A stretch of 64,000 nt of DNA from Streptomyces bacillaris (GTDB lineage Bacteria > Actinomycetota > Actinomycetes > Streptomycetales > Streptomycetaceae), in contig NZ_CP029378.1 of NCBI RefSeq assembly GCF_003268675.1, positions 4,712,001-4,776,000 on the forward strand. Reading direction: 5' to 3'. Under the pieces are notes generated by a model, which had not been told where the DNA came from, made no database searches, and was given only the letters and a program-made list of their open reading frames with translations. Position numbers and translations under genes: made by a program. Numbering within the stretch: the first letter of the stretch is position 1; every line of letters starts with the position of its first letter. Positions 25,127 to 31,928 of this stretch are shown piece by piece.

Positions 25127-25663
25127 TTGAGTACGCAGAACAGGCTGACGCACATCGACGAGGCGGGTGCGGCCCGCATGGTGGACGTCTCCGAGAAGGA
25201 CGTCACCACGCGCGTCGCCCGCGCCAGCGGCCGGGTCCTCGTCTCGCCGCGCGTCATCGAACTGCTCCGGGGCGAGGGCGTCCCCAAGGGCGACGCCCTC
25301 GCCACCGCGAGGATCGCCGGGATCATGGGCGCCAAGCGCACCCCGGACCTGATCCCGCTCTGCCACCCGCTGGCCGTCTCCGGGGTCAACGTCGATCTGG
25401 GCGTGGCCGACGACGCGGTGGAGATCACGGCCACGGTGAAGACGACGGACCGCACGGGCGTCGAGATGGAGGCCCTGACGGCGGTCTCGGTGGCGGCCCT
25501 GACGGTGGTCGACATGGTGAAGGCGGTCGACAAGAGCGCGGTCATCACCGACGTACGGGTCGAGGCGAAGTCGGGCGGCAAGTCCGGCGACTACCGACGC
25601 CCGGCACCGGAGGGCCCGACGGCAGCCCCGACGACAGGACCGACAGCGGGGCCGACCGCATGA
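25127..25663 (+). CDS. moaC: Cyclic pyranopterin monophosphate synthase MoaC
   Basis: Second-step enzyme of molybdenum-cofactor synthesis, 178 residues. Signatures: HIDEAGAARMVDVSEKDVT, ARIAGIMGAKRTPDLIPLCH (active-site His), TVKTTDRTGVEMEALTAVS and VDMVKAVDKSAVI. The start is TTG with GGAG 6-9 nt upstream. After the MoaC core the last 15 residues are Pro/Thr/Gly repeats (APTTGPTAGPTA). ATGA overlap couples it to mogA. Confidence 0.94.
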   Translation: MSTQNRLTHIDEAGAARMVDVSEKDVTTRVARASGRVLVSPRVIELLRGEGVPKGDALATARIAGIMGAKRTPDLIPLCHPLAVSGVNVDLGVADDAVEITATVKTTDRTGVEMEALTAVSVAALTVVDMVKAVDKSAVITDVRVEAKSGGKSGDYRRPAPEGPTAAPTTGPTAGPTA

Positions 25664-26379
25664 CGCCGCCGCACGGCCCGGGGACGCCGCGCCACGAACA
25701 GCCGGGGGAGTCCGCGCACGCGCCGGGCCACGAACAGCCGGGGCGCACGCCGGAGCACGCGCCGGGCCACGGAGAGCCGGGGCAGGGGCAGTCGGCACAC
25801 GAGCCGGGCCACGCCACCCCCGCGCACGCCGCCACGCCCGCACCCTCGCACGCCGCCGCCCACACACCCGAGCCCACCCCCACCCCCACTTACCGCGCCC
25901 TCGTCGTCACCGCCTCCAACCGGGCCTCCGCCGGGGTGTACGCGGACAAGGGCGGCCCCCTGATCGCCGAAGGGCTCACCGCCCTCGGCTTCACGGTAGA
26001 CGGACCGCAGGTCGTCCCCGACGGCGATCCGGTGGAGGCGGCCCTGCGGGCAGGCGTGGCCGCCGGGTACGACGTGATCGTCACCACCGGCGGTACGGGC
26101 ATCTCGCCCACCGACGCCACCCCCGAGGCCACCCGCCGCGTCCTCGACCACGAGATCCCCGGTATCCCCGAGGCGATCCGGGCCGAGGGGCTCGCCAAGG
26201 TCCCCACCGCCGCGCTCTCCCGGGGCCTGGCGGGCGTCGCCTCCCGCACGCTGATCGTCAACCTGCCCGGCTCCACCGGCGGGGTCCGCGACGGCCTCTC
26301 CGTCCTCGCCCGGCTCCTGGTGCACGCGGTCGACCAGCTCCGAGGCGGAGACCACCCCCGACCGGGGAGCCCGAGCTGA
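25660..26379 (+). CDS. MogA/MoaB-type molybdopterin adenylyltransferase with His-rich extension
   Basis: Protein of 239 residues. The MoCF fold starts near residue 78 (RALVVTASNRASAGVYADKG) and has VTTGGTGISPTDATPEAT and IVNLPGSTGGVRDGL, the molybdopterin-binding signatures. It activates molybdopterin with ATP before metal insertion by MoeA. The first 75 residues are a His/Pro/Gly-rich extension of degenerate repeats (GHEQPG, GHGEPG, EHAPGH) with more than ten His, unusual for the family and a possible metal-binding arm. Overlaps moaC upstream (ATGA) and the acetyltransferase downstream. Confidence 0.9.
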   Translation: MTPPHGPGTPRHEQPGESAHAPGHEQPGRTPEHAPGHGEPGQGQSAHEPGHATPAHAATPAPSHAAAHTPEPTPTPTYRALVVTASNRASAGVYADKGGPLIAEGLTALGFTVDGPQVVPDGDPVEAALRAGVAAGYDVIVTTGGTGISPTDATPEATRRVLDHEIPGIPEAIRAEGLAKVPTAALSRGLAGVASRTLIVNLPGSTGGVRDGLSVLARLLVHAVDQLRGGDHPRPGSPS

Positions 26380-27074
26380 ACATCGCGACCTGGCCGGTGA
26401 CGCTGACCGACGGCGAGATCGTCCTGCGCCCGATAAAGATGCGCGACCAGCGGGTGTGGCGTGAGGTCAACCGGCGCAACCGCGACTGGCTGCGCCCCTG
26501 GGAGGCCACGGTCCCGCCGCCCGCGCCCGGCGGCCCGGTCGCACAGCGGCCCACGTACCGGCAGATGGTCCGTCATCTGCGCGCCGAGGCGCACGCCGGG
26601 CGGATGCTGCCGTTCGCCATCGAGTACGAGGGCCGGCTCGTCGGTCAGCTCACGGTCGCGGGGATCACCTGGGGCTCGATGTGCTCGGGCCACATCGGCT
26701 ACTGGGTCGACCAGGGCGTCGCCGGGCGCGGGGTGATGCCGACGGCCGTGGCGCTCGCCGTGGACCACTGCTTCCGCTCGGTGGGGCTGCACCGCATCGA
26801 GGTCTGCATCCGCCCGGAGAACGCGCCGAGCCGCCGGGTGGTGGAGAAGCTCGGGTTCCGCTCCGAGGGCGTACGCCCGCGCTATCTGCATATCGACGGG
26901 GCCTGGCGGGATCATCTGATCTTCGCGCTCACGGCCGAGGAGGTCCCCGAGGGGATGCTCCGGCGCTGGCGGCGGACGCGGCCGACGGCACCCCGGAGCC
27001 CGGGTCCGAGCCCGGGTCGGAGCCCCAGCCCGGGTTCGAGTCCGGGTCCGAGCCCGGACAGTCCGGCCGAATAA
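26376..27074 (+). CDS. RimJ-like GNAT N-acetyltransferase
   Basis: Acetyl-CoA-dependent N-acetyltransferase of 232 residues, similar to ribosomal-protein acetylases. LTDGEIVLRPIKMRDQRVW opens the fold; IGYWVDQGVAGRGVMPTAVA is the acetyl-CoA loop and GLHRIEVCIRPENAPSRRVV the RimJ strand. I place the start at CTG 26376, which overlaps the mogA stop (CTGA), has GGGGAG upstream and gives LNIATWPVTLTDGE; the alternative is GTG at 26397. A RimJ-like gene lies between glp and glpR in corynebacteria too. The tail is a Ser/Pro/Gly repeat (SPGPSPGRSPSPG) encoded by 12-bp repeats. Confidence 0.87.
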   Translation: MNIATWPVTLTDGEIVLRPIKMRDQRVWREVNRRNRDWLRPWEATVPPPAPGGPVAQRPTYRQMVRHLRAEAHAGRMLPFAIEYEGRLVGQLTVAGITWGSMCSGHIGYWVDQGVAGRGVMPTAVALAVDHCFRSVGLHRIEVCIRPENAPSRRVVEKLGFRSEGVRPRYLHIDGAWRDHLIFALTAEEVPEGMLRRWRRTRPTAPRSPGPSPGRSPSPGSSPGPSPDSPAE

Positions 27075-27132
27075 AATAAATGTTCGAATTTGATCGCCGG
27101 ATGACCGCGATGGGTCGCCCTGTCGCCATCTG

Positions 27133-27236
27133 TTGATCCGATCAATCACAAAAAAAGTCCGTGATATCAGCCGGATCGTGCGACACACCGGGCCAATTGG
27201 CGGATGCCTCCGCGTAAACCCCTCTACGGTGTGAGC
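27133..27236 (+). promoter_or_regulatory. Promoter region of sepX/glpR
   Basis: AT-rich island. TTGATC-C-GATCAA (27133-27145) is a perfect 6-bp inverted repeat, followed by ATCAC-N11-GTGAT. A GACAC at 27182-27186 fits the WhiA-type word but is short. TACGGT at 27225-27230 is 6 nt before GTG 27237, the likely -10 of a leaderless mRNA. Confidence 0.45.
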
Positions 27237-28460
27237 GTGAGCAGCAGCGGCCTCATCTACGCAGTCATCGTCGGGGCCTGGGCCGCCTACTTGGTGCCGA
27301 TGTGGCTCCGCAGGCAGGACGAGCTGAACGAAGCCCGTCCGACGGAACGCTTCAGCACGGCCATCCGGCTGCTGTCCGGACGGGCGGCGATGGAGCGCCG
27401 GTACGCCAGGGAGCTGCGGGAGCGCACCGCCGAGGAGGCGGGGCCCGACGTCGACCCGGACGCCGAGACGGACCGTATGGATTCCGTGGACGTCCGGGCC
27501 TTTGCCGCGCCTCCGGCGCATACGGAAGCCAGGGTGCACGACCCGGCGCACGCTCCCGAGCGCGCCCCGGGCCCCCAGGGCTCCGATCGCCAGGCGCACG
27601 ACCGGCGGACGCCCCATCAGCCCCCGGACCAGCGGCAGCCGTCGGACCGTCAGGCGCACGACCGCCGGTCCGGCGAGCGCCCCGCGTCGGCCGGCGGCCC
27701 CCCGGCCCAGCGCCGACCGCGCACCGGAGCCGCCGACGCCGAGCGGGCCCGGCGCGCCCAGCGCTCCCAGGTTCTGGCACGGCGCAGACGGACGACGATC
27801 GTCCTCTTCCTGGCCTTCACCCTCGGCGCGATCGTGGCGGCGGTCGGCGGACTCGGCTTCCTCTGGGCGCCCGCCGTCCCCGCCGTCCTGCTGAGCACGT
27901 ACATCGTGCATCTGCGGGCCCAGGAGCGGCGCCGGTTCGCCTTCACCATGGACCGCCGCCGGGCCGAGGTCGCGGCGCAGCGGCTGCGCGAGAACCGGCC
28001 CCGCGGGCACCAGCCCGCCGCCTCGGCCCCCGCCGGGCAGGACGACGACTCCGAAGCCCACCACCCGGCGCCGGAACCCACCCCCACGGTCTCCCCCCAG
28101 GAGGCCGGCCGCCGCGCCCTCGTCGAGCAGACGGACCACGCGGAGTGGGTGGACCAGCAGCGCGACCGCGACCGGGTCCAGGGCGACAGCTGGGAGCCCG
28201 TCCCCGTACCGCTGCCCACCTATGTCACCGCCCCCGTCGCCCCCCGGGCCACCGGCGGCGTCGAGGTCGGCGACCCGGAGACCTGGAGCGCGGCCCGCTC
28301 CAGCACCGCCGAGCCCACCCGCACGGGCACCTCGCACCCCACGGTGGACCCGGCCCCGCGCCAGCGCACCAACCAGTCCCGCCGCACCCGCGACCGGGGC
28401 CGGACCCCCCTCTTCGACCAGTACGACGACGAGGACCGGCCCCGCGCGGCCAACGAGTGA
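27237..28460 (+). CDS. sepX: Division membrane protein SepX/GlpR
   Basis: Actinobacterial signature protein of 407 residues. VSSSGLIYAVIVGAWAAYLV places a membrane helix at the extreme N terminus, then MWLRRQDELNEARPTERFS and an acidic, Pro/His/Arg-rich cytoplasmic stretch. Two further helices lie near 185-225 (TIVLFLAFTLGAIVAAVGGL, APAVPAVLLSTYIVHLRAQ), then a long charged tail. SepX of S. venezuelae is needed for hyphal cross-walls and sporulation septa; the corynebacterial homologue GlpR binds Glp. Start at the second GTG (27237) because TACGGT is 6 nt upstream and the helix follows at once; GTG 27231 is the alternative. The moeA/glp gene is upstream in the same orientation. Confidence 0.85.
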   Translation: MSSSGLIYAVIVGAWAAYLVPMWLRRQDELNEARPTERFSTAIRLLSGRAAMERRYARELRERTAEEAGPDVDPDAETDRMDSVDVRAFAAPPAHTEARVHDPAHAPERAPGPQGSDRQAHDRRTPHQPPDQRQPSDRQAHDRRSGERPASAGGPPAQRRPRTGAADAERARRAQRSQVLARRRRTTIVLFLAFTLGAIVAAVGGLGFLWAPAVPAVLLSTYIVHLRAQERRRFAFTMDRRRAEVAAQRLRENRPRGHQPAASAPAGQDDDSEAHHPAPEPTPTVSPQEAGRRALVEQTDHAEWVDQQRDRDRVQGDSWEPVPVPLPTYVTAPVAPRATGGVEVGDPETWSAARSSTAEPTRTGTSHPTVDPAPRQRTNQSRRTRDRGRTPLFDQYDDEDRPRAANE

Positions 28461-28508
28461 GACCCCCGGAACTCCGACACCGCTGACCAGCGGAGGAACG
28501 GATTTCCA

Positions 28509-28528
28509 AGCACCCCCGTGAGGGTGCT
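28509..28528. terminator. Short hairpin after sepX, before the tRNA
   Basis: AGCACCC (28509-28515) pairs with GGGTGCT (28522-28528) over a 6-nt loop, 48 bp past the sepX stop. TAGAGT just after it (28529-28534) may be the tRNA promoter -10 box. Confidence 0.45.
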
Positions 28529-28547
28529 AGAGTTTCACTCGTTGCAA

Positions 28548-28621
28548 GGGCCTGTGGCGCAGTCTGGTAGCGCACCTCGTTCGCATCGAGGGGGTCTGGG
28601 GTTCAAATCCCCACAGGTCCA
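28548..28621 (+). tRNA. tRNA-Ala (anticodon CGC)
   Basis: Complete cloverleaf of 74 nt: acceptor GGGCCTG with CAGGTCC plus discriminator A; anticodon stem CCTCG/CGAGG around loop TTCGCAT, anticodon CGC; T arm GGGGTTCAAATCCCC. The 3-prime CCA is not encoded. A strong hairpin follows at 28665. No integrase or att-like repeat is visible next to it. Confidence 0.96.
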
Positions 28622-28664
28622 CAACAACAAACTGTCTCGCGATTCAGCTCGCAGGCGGTTGACG

Positions 28665-28701
28665 GAAATCCCGTCCGATCACATTGATCGGGCGGGATTT
28701 C
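28665..28701 (+). terminator. tRNA-Ala terminator
   Basis: A 17-bp stem (28665-28681 with 28685-28701, one G-U type mismatch) closes on a CAT loop 43 bp after the tRNA. Confidence 0.8.
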
Positions 28702-28825
28702 TGCGTCTGCCCTCTGCCTCCGGATCTCCGCCGGCTCTACGCTTCCCCTGCCGCGCGGCGCCCGCCGTGCTGCCGGGGCGGCCCTCGACCGGGCGGCCAC
28801 CCTGCCGTTGTGTGGAGGGGGAATC

Positions 28826-28963
28826 ATGTCCGTCGTCCGCAAGTCCCTGACGGTTCTCGCGCTCAGTGCGCTCTTCTCGCTGGGGTTCGCCGGTACCAGC
28901 TTCGCCGGTGACGGCTGCGACTTCAGCTTCGACGTGCCGATCGCGTACTGCCAGCCGGCCTGA
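28826..28963 (+). CDS. Tiny secreted cysteine-containing peptide (45 aa)
   Basis: Read directly from the sequence: ATG at 28826 with GGAGGGG 5-11 nt upstream, TGA at 28961-28963. The N terminus MSVVRKSLTVLALSALFSLG is a classic signal peptide ending at FAGTSFA; predicted cleavage leaves GDGCDFSFDVPIAYCQPA, 18 residues with two Cys that could form one disulfide. No family known to me. It stands alone between the tRNA and a secreted protease. Possible roles are signalling or surface peptide; none is shown. Confidence 0.72.
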   Translation: MSVVRKSLTVLALSALFSLGFAGTSFAGDGCDFSFDVPIAYCQPA

Positions 28964-29371
28964 TCGGCCCGACCGGTCCGGTCGGTGGTCGTCCCGTCGT
29001 CTGCCGCCGCAGGTGACGGGAGCTCGTAGGCGTTCCTTTCCTGGCCGTCCGGGTGTGCCCGGGCGGCCTGGGCGTGTGTGCGGGCCTTCTCCGGCGTGCG
29101 GTGCGCGGGGCGGGTGTCGTCGTCCCCGGTGAGGGAGGGGCCCGTTTGTTTCTGCCGCGTTTCACTACAGTTCTCGGCCAGTTCTGTAGAAAAGAGCCCC
29201 ATCTCCGGTCCTTGTCGCGGGAGTTCTGTTTACGCGAGAGTTCGGGACGCGGCGACAGGAACATGTCATCGCCGCCGGGCAGTGTCCATGGAACACATCG
29301 CGCGTCCCCAAGCGCGGTGTGGCCACCCCCCCATTGTCTGGACACTCCGCCCGTGTAGCGGAAGGAACCGC
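28964..29371 (+). promoter_or_regulatory. Long upstream region of the secreted protease
   Basis: 408 bp without a supported gene. CTACAG-N13-CTGTAG (29166-29190 region) is an inverted repeat, and GTGTCC near 29282 mirrors GGACAC near 29338. A frame is open from 29078 into the protease but lacks a signal peptide and a ribosome site, so I read it as upstream region. Confidence 0.4.
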
Positions 29372-30580
29372 GTGAAGCACGGAAAGAAGAAGAACGCGCG
29401 CAGATACATCGTGGCGGCCACCATCGGCGCCCTCCTGTCGGCCGGAGTCGCCACAGGGGCTTACGCCGGTACGGAGGAATCCGCGCCGCTGCGGTACCAG
29501 CCGGAGATGGTCCGGGCTCTCGCCACCACCCTGGGCGTGAGTGAGCAGGCGGCCGTGGTGCGGCTCGACAAGGAGGCCGGGCAGCAGGAGCGGTTCGCGA
29601 AGCTGCGGGCCGAGAAGGTCTCCACCCTCGGGGCCTTCTTCGCCAAGGACGGGACGCTCGTCGTGAACGCGGCCGACGCCGAGGCCGCGAAGGAGGTCAA
29701 GGCGGCGGGGCTCGCAGCACGGGTCCCCGAGCGCGGCGAGAGCGAGCTGGACCGGATCAAGGCCCAGCTCGACGCCAAGGCCCTCAAGAGCGCCCCGGCC
29801 GGCGTCTCGGCCTGGTCCGTGGACCTTGCCTCCGACACCGTGACCGTCGAGGTCAACGGGGCGTCCGACGCCGCCACCCGTGACTTCCTCAAGGCCGCGA
29901 AGAGCAACGGCGACGCCGTACGGGTCGTCCAGGGCCAGGAGAAGCTGGAGACGCAGGCCGTCGTGCCGCCGGGCAGCCGCATGACGTTCAACGGCTACCT
30001 CTGCTCCGTCGGTTACGGCGCCAAGGACCGCAACGGCAAGCAGGTGCTGGTCACCGCCGGGCACTGCATCGAGGACCTGCCCGCACTGGCGTACAACGGG
30101 ACCCGGTTCGCCAAGGGCACCCACACCCGGTTCGCGCTCGGCACCCGCAGCGTGGACATGGGCATCGCCACCGTGGACGCCGGCCACTCCATCGGCCTGG
30201 ACATCACCACGTACGGCAAGGCGGGCACCGTCGCCGTCCGGGGCAGCCAGCGGGCCCCGCAGGGCTCGGCGCTCTGCAAGTCCGGCCAGACCACCGGCTG
30301 GACCTGCGGCAAGGTCGGCTCGTACAACGTCAGCGTCACCTACACCGACGAGAACGGCGGCCCCGACACCGTCGTGACCGGCCTCGCCAGCTCCTCCGTC
30401 TGCACTCAGGGCGGCGACAGCGGCGGCGCCTACGTCTCCGGCAACCAGGCCCAGGGCCTGACCTCCGGCGGGCCGATCGGCCAGCGGTGCAACGGCCAGG
30501 TGAACTCGCCCGGTTCGTCGTACTTCCAGCCGCTCGACGACGCCCTCAAGTACTACGGGCTGACGCTCAACACCAAGTAG
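29372..30580 (+). CDS. Secreted S1 serine protease (streptogrisin / alpha-lytic type)
   Basis: Pre-pro-protease of 402 residues. Signal peptide about 1-33 (KKKNARRYIVAATIGALL ... ATGAYAG), then a pro-region of about 150 residues with the alpha-lytic pro-domain pattern (ALATTLGVSEQAAVVRLDKE). The mature chymotrypsin fold has His231 (VTAGHCIED), Asp262 (RSVDMGIATV) and Ser350 (TQGGDSGGAY). Six Cys in the mature part, CSVG, GHC, LCKSG, TCGK, VCTQ, RCNG, suit three disulfides. GTG at 29372 follows GGAAGGA. Likely a growth-phase-regulated extracellular nutrient or developmental protease; a hairpin follows at 30610. Confidence 0.94.
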   Translation: MKHGKKKNARRYIVAATIGALLSAGVATGAYAGTEESAPLRYQPEMVRALATTLGVSEQAAVVRLDKEAGQQERFAKLRAEKVSTLGAFFAKDGTLVVNAADAEAAKEVKAAGLAARVPERGESELDRIKAQLDAKALKSAPAGVSAWSVDLASDTVTVEVNGASDAATRDFLKAAKSNGDAVRVVQGQEKLETQAVVPPGSRMTFNGYLCSVGYGAKDRNGKQVLVTAGHCIEDLPALAYNGTRFAKGTHTRFALGTRSVDMGIATVDAGHSIGLDITTYGKAGTVAVRGSQRAPQGSALCKSGQTTGWTCGKVGSYNVSVTYTDENGGPDTVVTGLASSSVCTQGGDSGGAYVSGNQAQGLTSGGPIGQRCNGQVNSPGSSYFQPLDDALKYYGLTLNTK

Positions 30581-30609
30581 CCCCGACCGGGTGAAGGTGC
30601 CGCATACGC

Positions 30610-30642
30610 GGGAGACCGTCCACTGACCCTGGGCGGTCTCCC
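30610..30642. terminator. Hairpin terminator after the S1 protease
   Basis: GGGAGACCG (30610-30618) pairs with CGGTCTCCC (30634-30642), followed by GTTTCC. It lies between convergent genes and may serve both. Confidence 0.7.
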
Positions 30643-30686
30643 GTTTCCATCATTTCCGCCGACTGCCATGCGTCATCCGTTGTCCG

Positions 30687-31742
30687 TCATTCCGGTGTGC
30701 CGAAATCCCAGGCCACTCCGTGCACTCCGGGTTTGCAGCGGGAGACGAGCACATGGGTGCTGTGGGGATCGTTCATCGAAATGCGTCGCTGCCCGCGGGG
30801 CGGGGAGCCCACCTGGTCCCGGAAGTACCGTCGGCAGCCCGAGGGAAGCGCGTCCGGATGGAAGAAGACCTGCTGAAGATATTCGTGCAGATTCGCCCGC
30901 GACCACCGTTCGTAGTGCGTGGCCGGTTCCCGGGACGGGCTCACGTCGACCGCGTAACTCACCACCGTCGTCTCCAGTTTGGCGAGTTCCCGGCCGAAGT
31001 GGATCTCCAGTACCAGGGACTTCAGCCCCTTGAGGTACGTGGCCTCGCCCAGCCGCCCGCTGGTGACGCGTATGTCGAGCGGCTCGGCCTGTTCGTCGTC
31101 GAAGCTGAGGACGAACAGCGCGCGGTCGGCCCCGGCGCGGCTGGCCCGCAGCACATTGGTCGTGGTGAGGTTGCCGAGCGTGCCGCGCTCGCCCAGCGTC
31201 ACCACGTCGTGGATCAGCAGCGAGCCGGTCGCCTGGTTGAAGTGGCGGAACCGCTCCCCGAGAGCCTTCTCCACCACCGAGTCCTTGCCCAGCACCTGGA
31301 GGGCCGCGCTCTCGCCCCGGGCCGGTGCGACGCGGCCGCGCGGGCGGCGCGGGCCGAGCAGCGAGCGCAGGGCCCCGCCCGGCAGCTCCAGGATCTCCTC
31401 CAGCACCTCCACCGCCCGCAGCGAACGGGCCCGCTCCGGCTGGCTCCGGCCGCGCTGCCAGCTGCTCAACGTGGCCTGGCTGACCCCGATCCCGCGCGCC
31501 CGCAGCCGTTCGCTGACCCGCTCCAGGGAGAGGCCGCGTCGGCCCAGCGCCTCCCGCAGCGCGGCCGGGAAGGCGTCGGGGGCGGGGGTGGGGGTGCCCT
31601 CCGGCGCCCCGGCGTCCCCCGGCGCCCCCGCCTTCAGCGCCGTACGCAGGTCGCGGGCGCTCGTGGTTCTCGTTGGCCTCGTGGCGCTCGGGGCGCCCTC
31701 GGCGTCCGGCGGCCCGACGCCGGCTTCCATTCGGCTCGACAT
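30687..31742 (-). CDS. Helix-turn-helix regulator of unknown family
   Basis: Protein of 351 residues. After a disordered N terminus, an XRE-like HTH lies near 60-110 (GLSLERVSERLRARGIGVSQ then TLSSWQRGRSQPERARSLRA). The C-terminal 200 residues are a mixed domain I do not recognise: LLIHDVVTLGERGTLGNLTT, LFVLSFDDEQAEPLDIRV and HYERWSRANLHEYLQQVFF. The ATG at 31742 follows GGGAGGG and was preferred to a start at 31763. It is divergent from the ECF-CAP fusion gene and could control it; that is positional inference. Confidence 0.78.
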   Translation of the reverse strand: MSSRMEAGVGPPDAEGAPSATRPTRTTSARDLRTALKAGAPGDAGAPEGTPTPAPDAFPAALREALGRRGLSLERVSERLRARGIGVSQATLSSWQRGRSQPERARSLRAVEVLEEILELPGGALRSLLGPRRPRGRVAPARGESAALQVLGKDSVVEKALGERFRHFNQATGSLLIHDVVTLGERGTLGNLTTTNVLRASRAGADRALFVLSFDDEQAEPLDIRVTSGRLGEATYLKGLKSLVLEIHFGRELAKLETTVVSYAVDVSPSREPATHYERWSRANLHEYLQQVFFHPDALPSGCRRYFRDQVGSPPRGQRRISMNDPHSTHVLVSRCKPGVHGVAWDFGTPE

Positions 31743-31821
31743 GTCCCTCCCGCATCCCCGCACTCACCCGGTGCACCCGGCACTCCCGCCGCGGGGTACC
31801 CGTCAGGCCCCCGCATACTGG

Positions 31822-31884
31822 TTGACCACCGGAGAGGGACCGGATAACAAAACCCCCGGGAGTGACCTGCCCCACACTCCCGGG
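31822..31884 (+). promoter_or_regulatory. Promoter-like region and inverted repeat upstream of the ECF-CAP gene
   Basis: TTGACC (31822-31827) and ATAACA (31845-31850) are spaced 17 nt, a possible sigma-70-type promoter. CCCGGGAGTG (31855-31864) and CACTCCCGGG (31875-31884) form a perfect 10-bp inverted repeat with a 10-nt loop in the leader: an operator or RNA hairpin 45 bp before the start. Confidence 0.5.
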
Positions 31885-31928
31885 AGGCACCGCCCGGCGT
31901 CCTCCGTACGGCCCGAGGAAGTGAGCAC

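Noticed and set aside
28548..29000. tRNA-Ala as an integration site of a mobile element
   Set aside because: No integrase, excisionase or direct repeat of the tRNA 3-prime end within the window.
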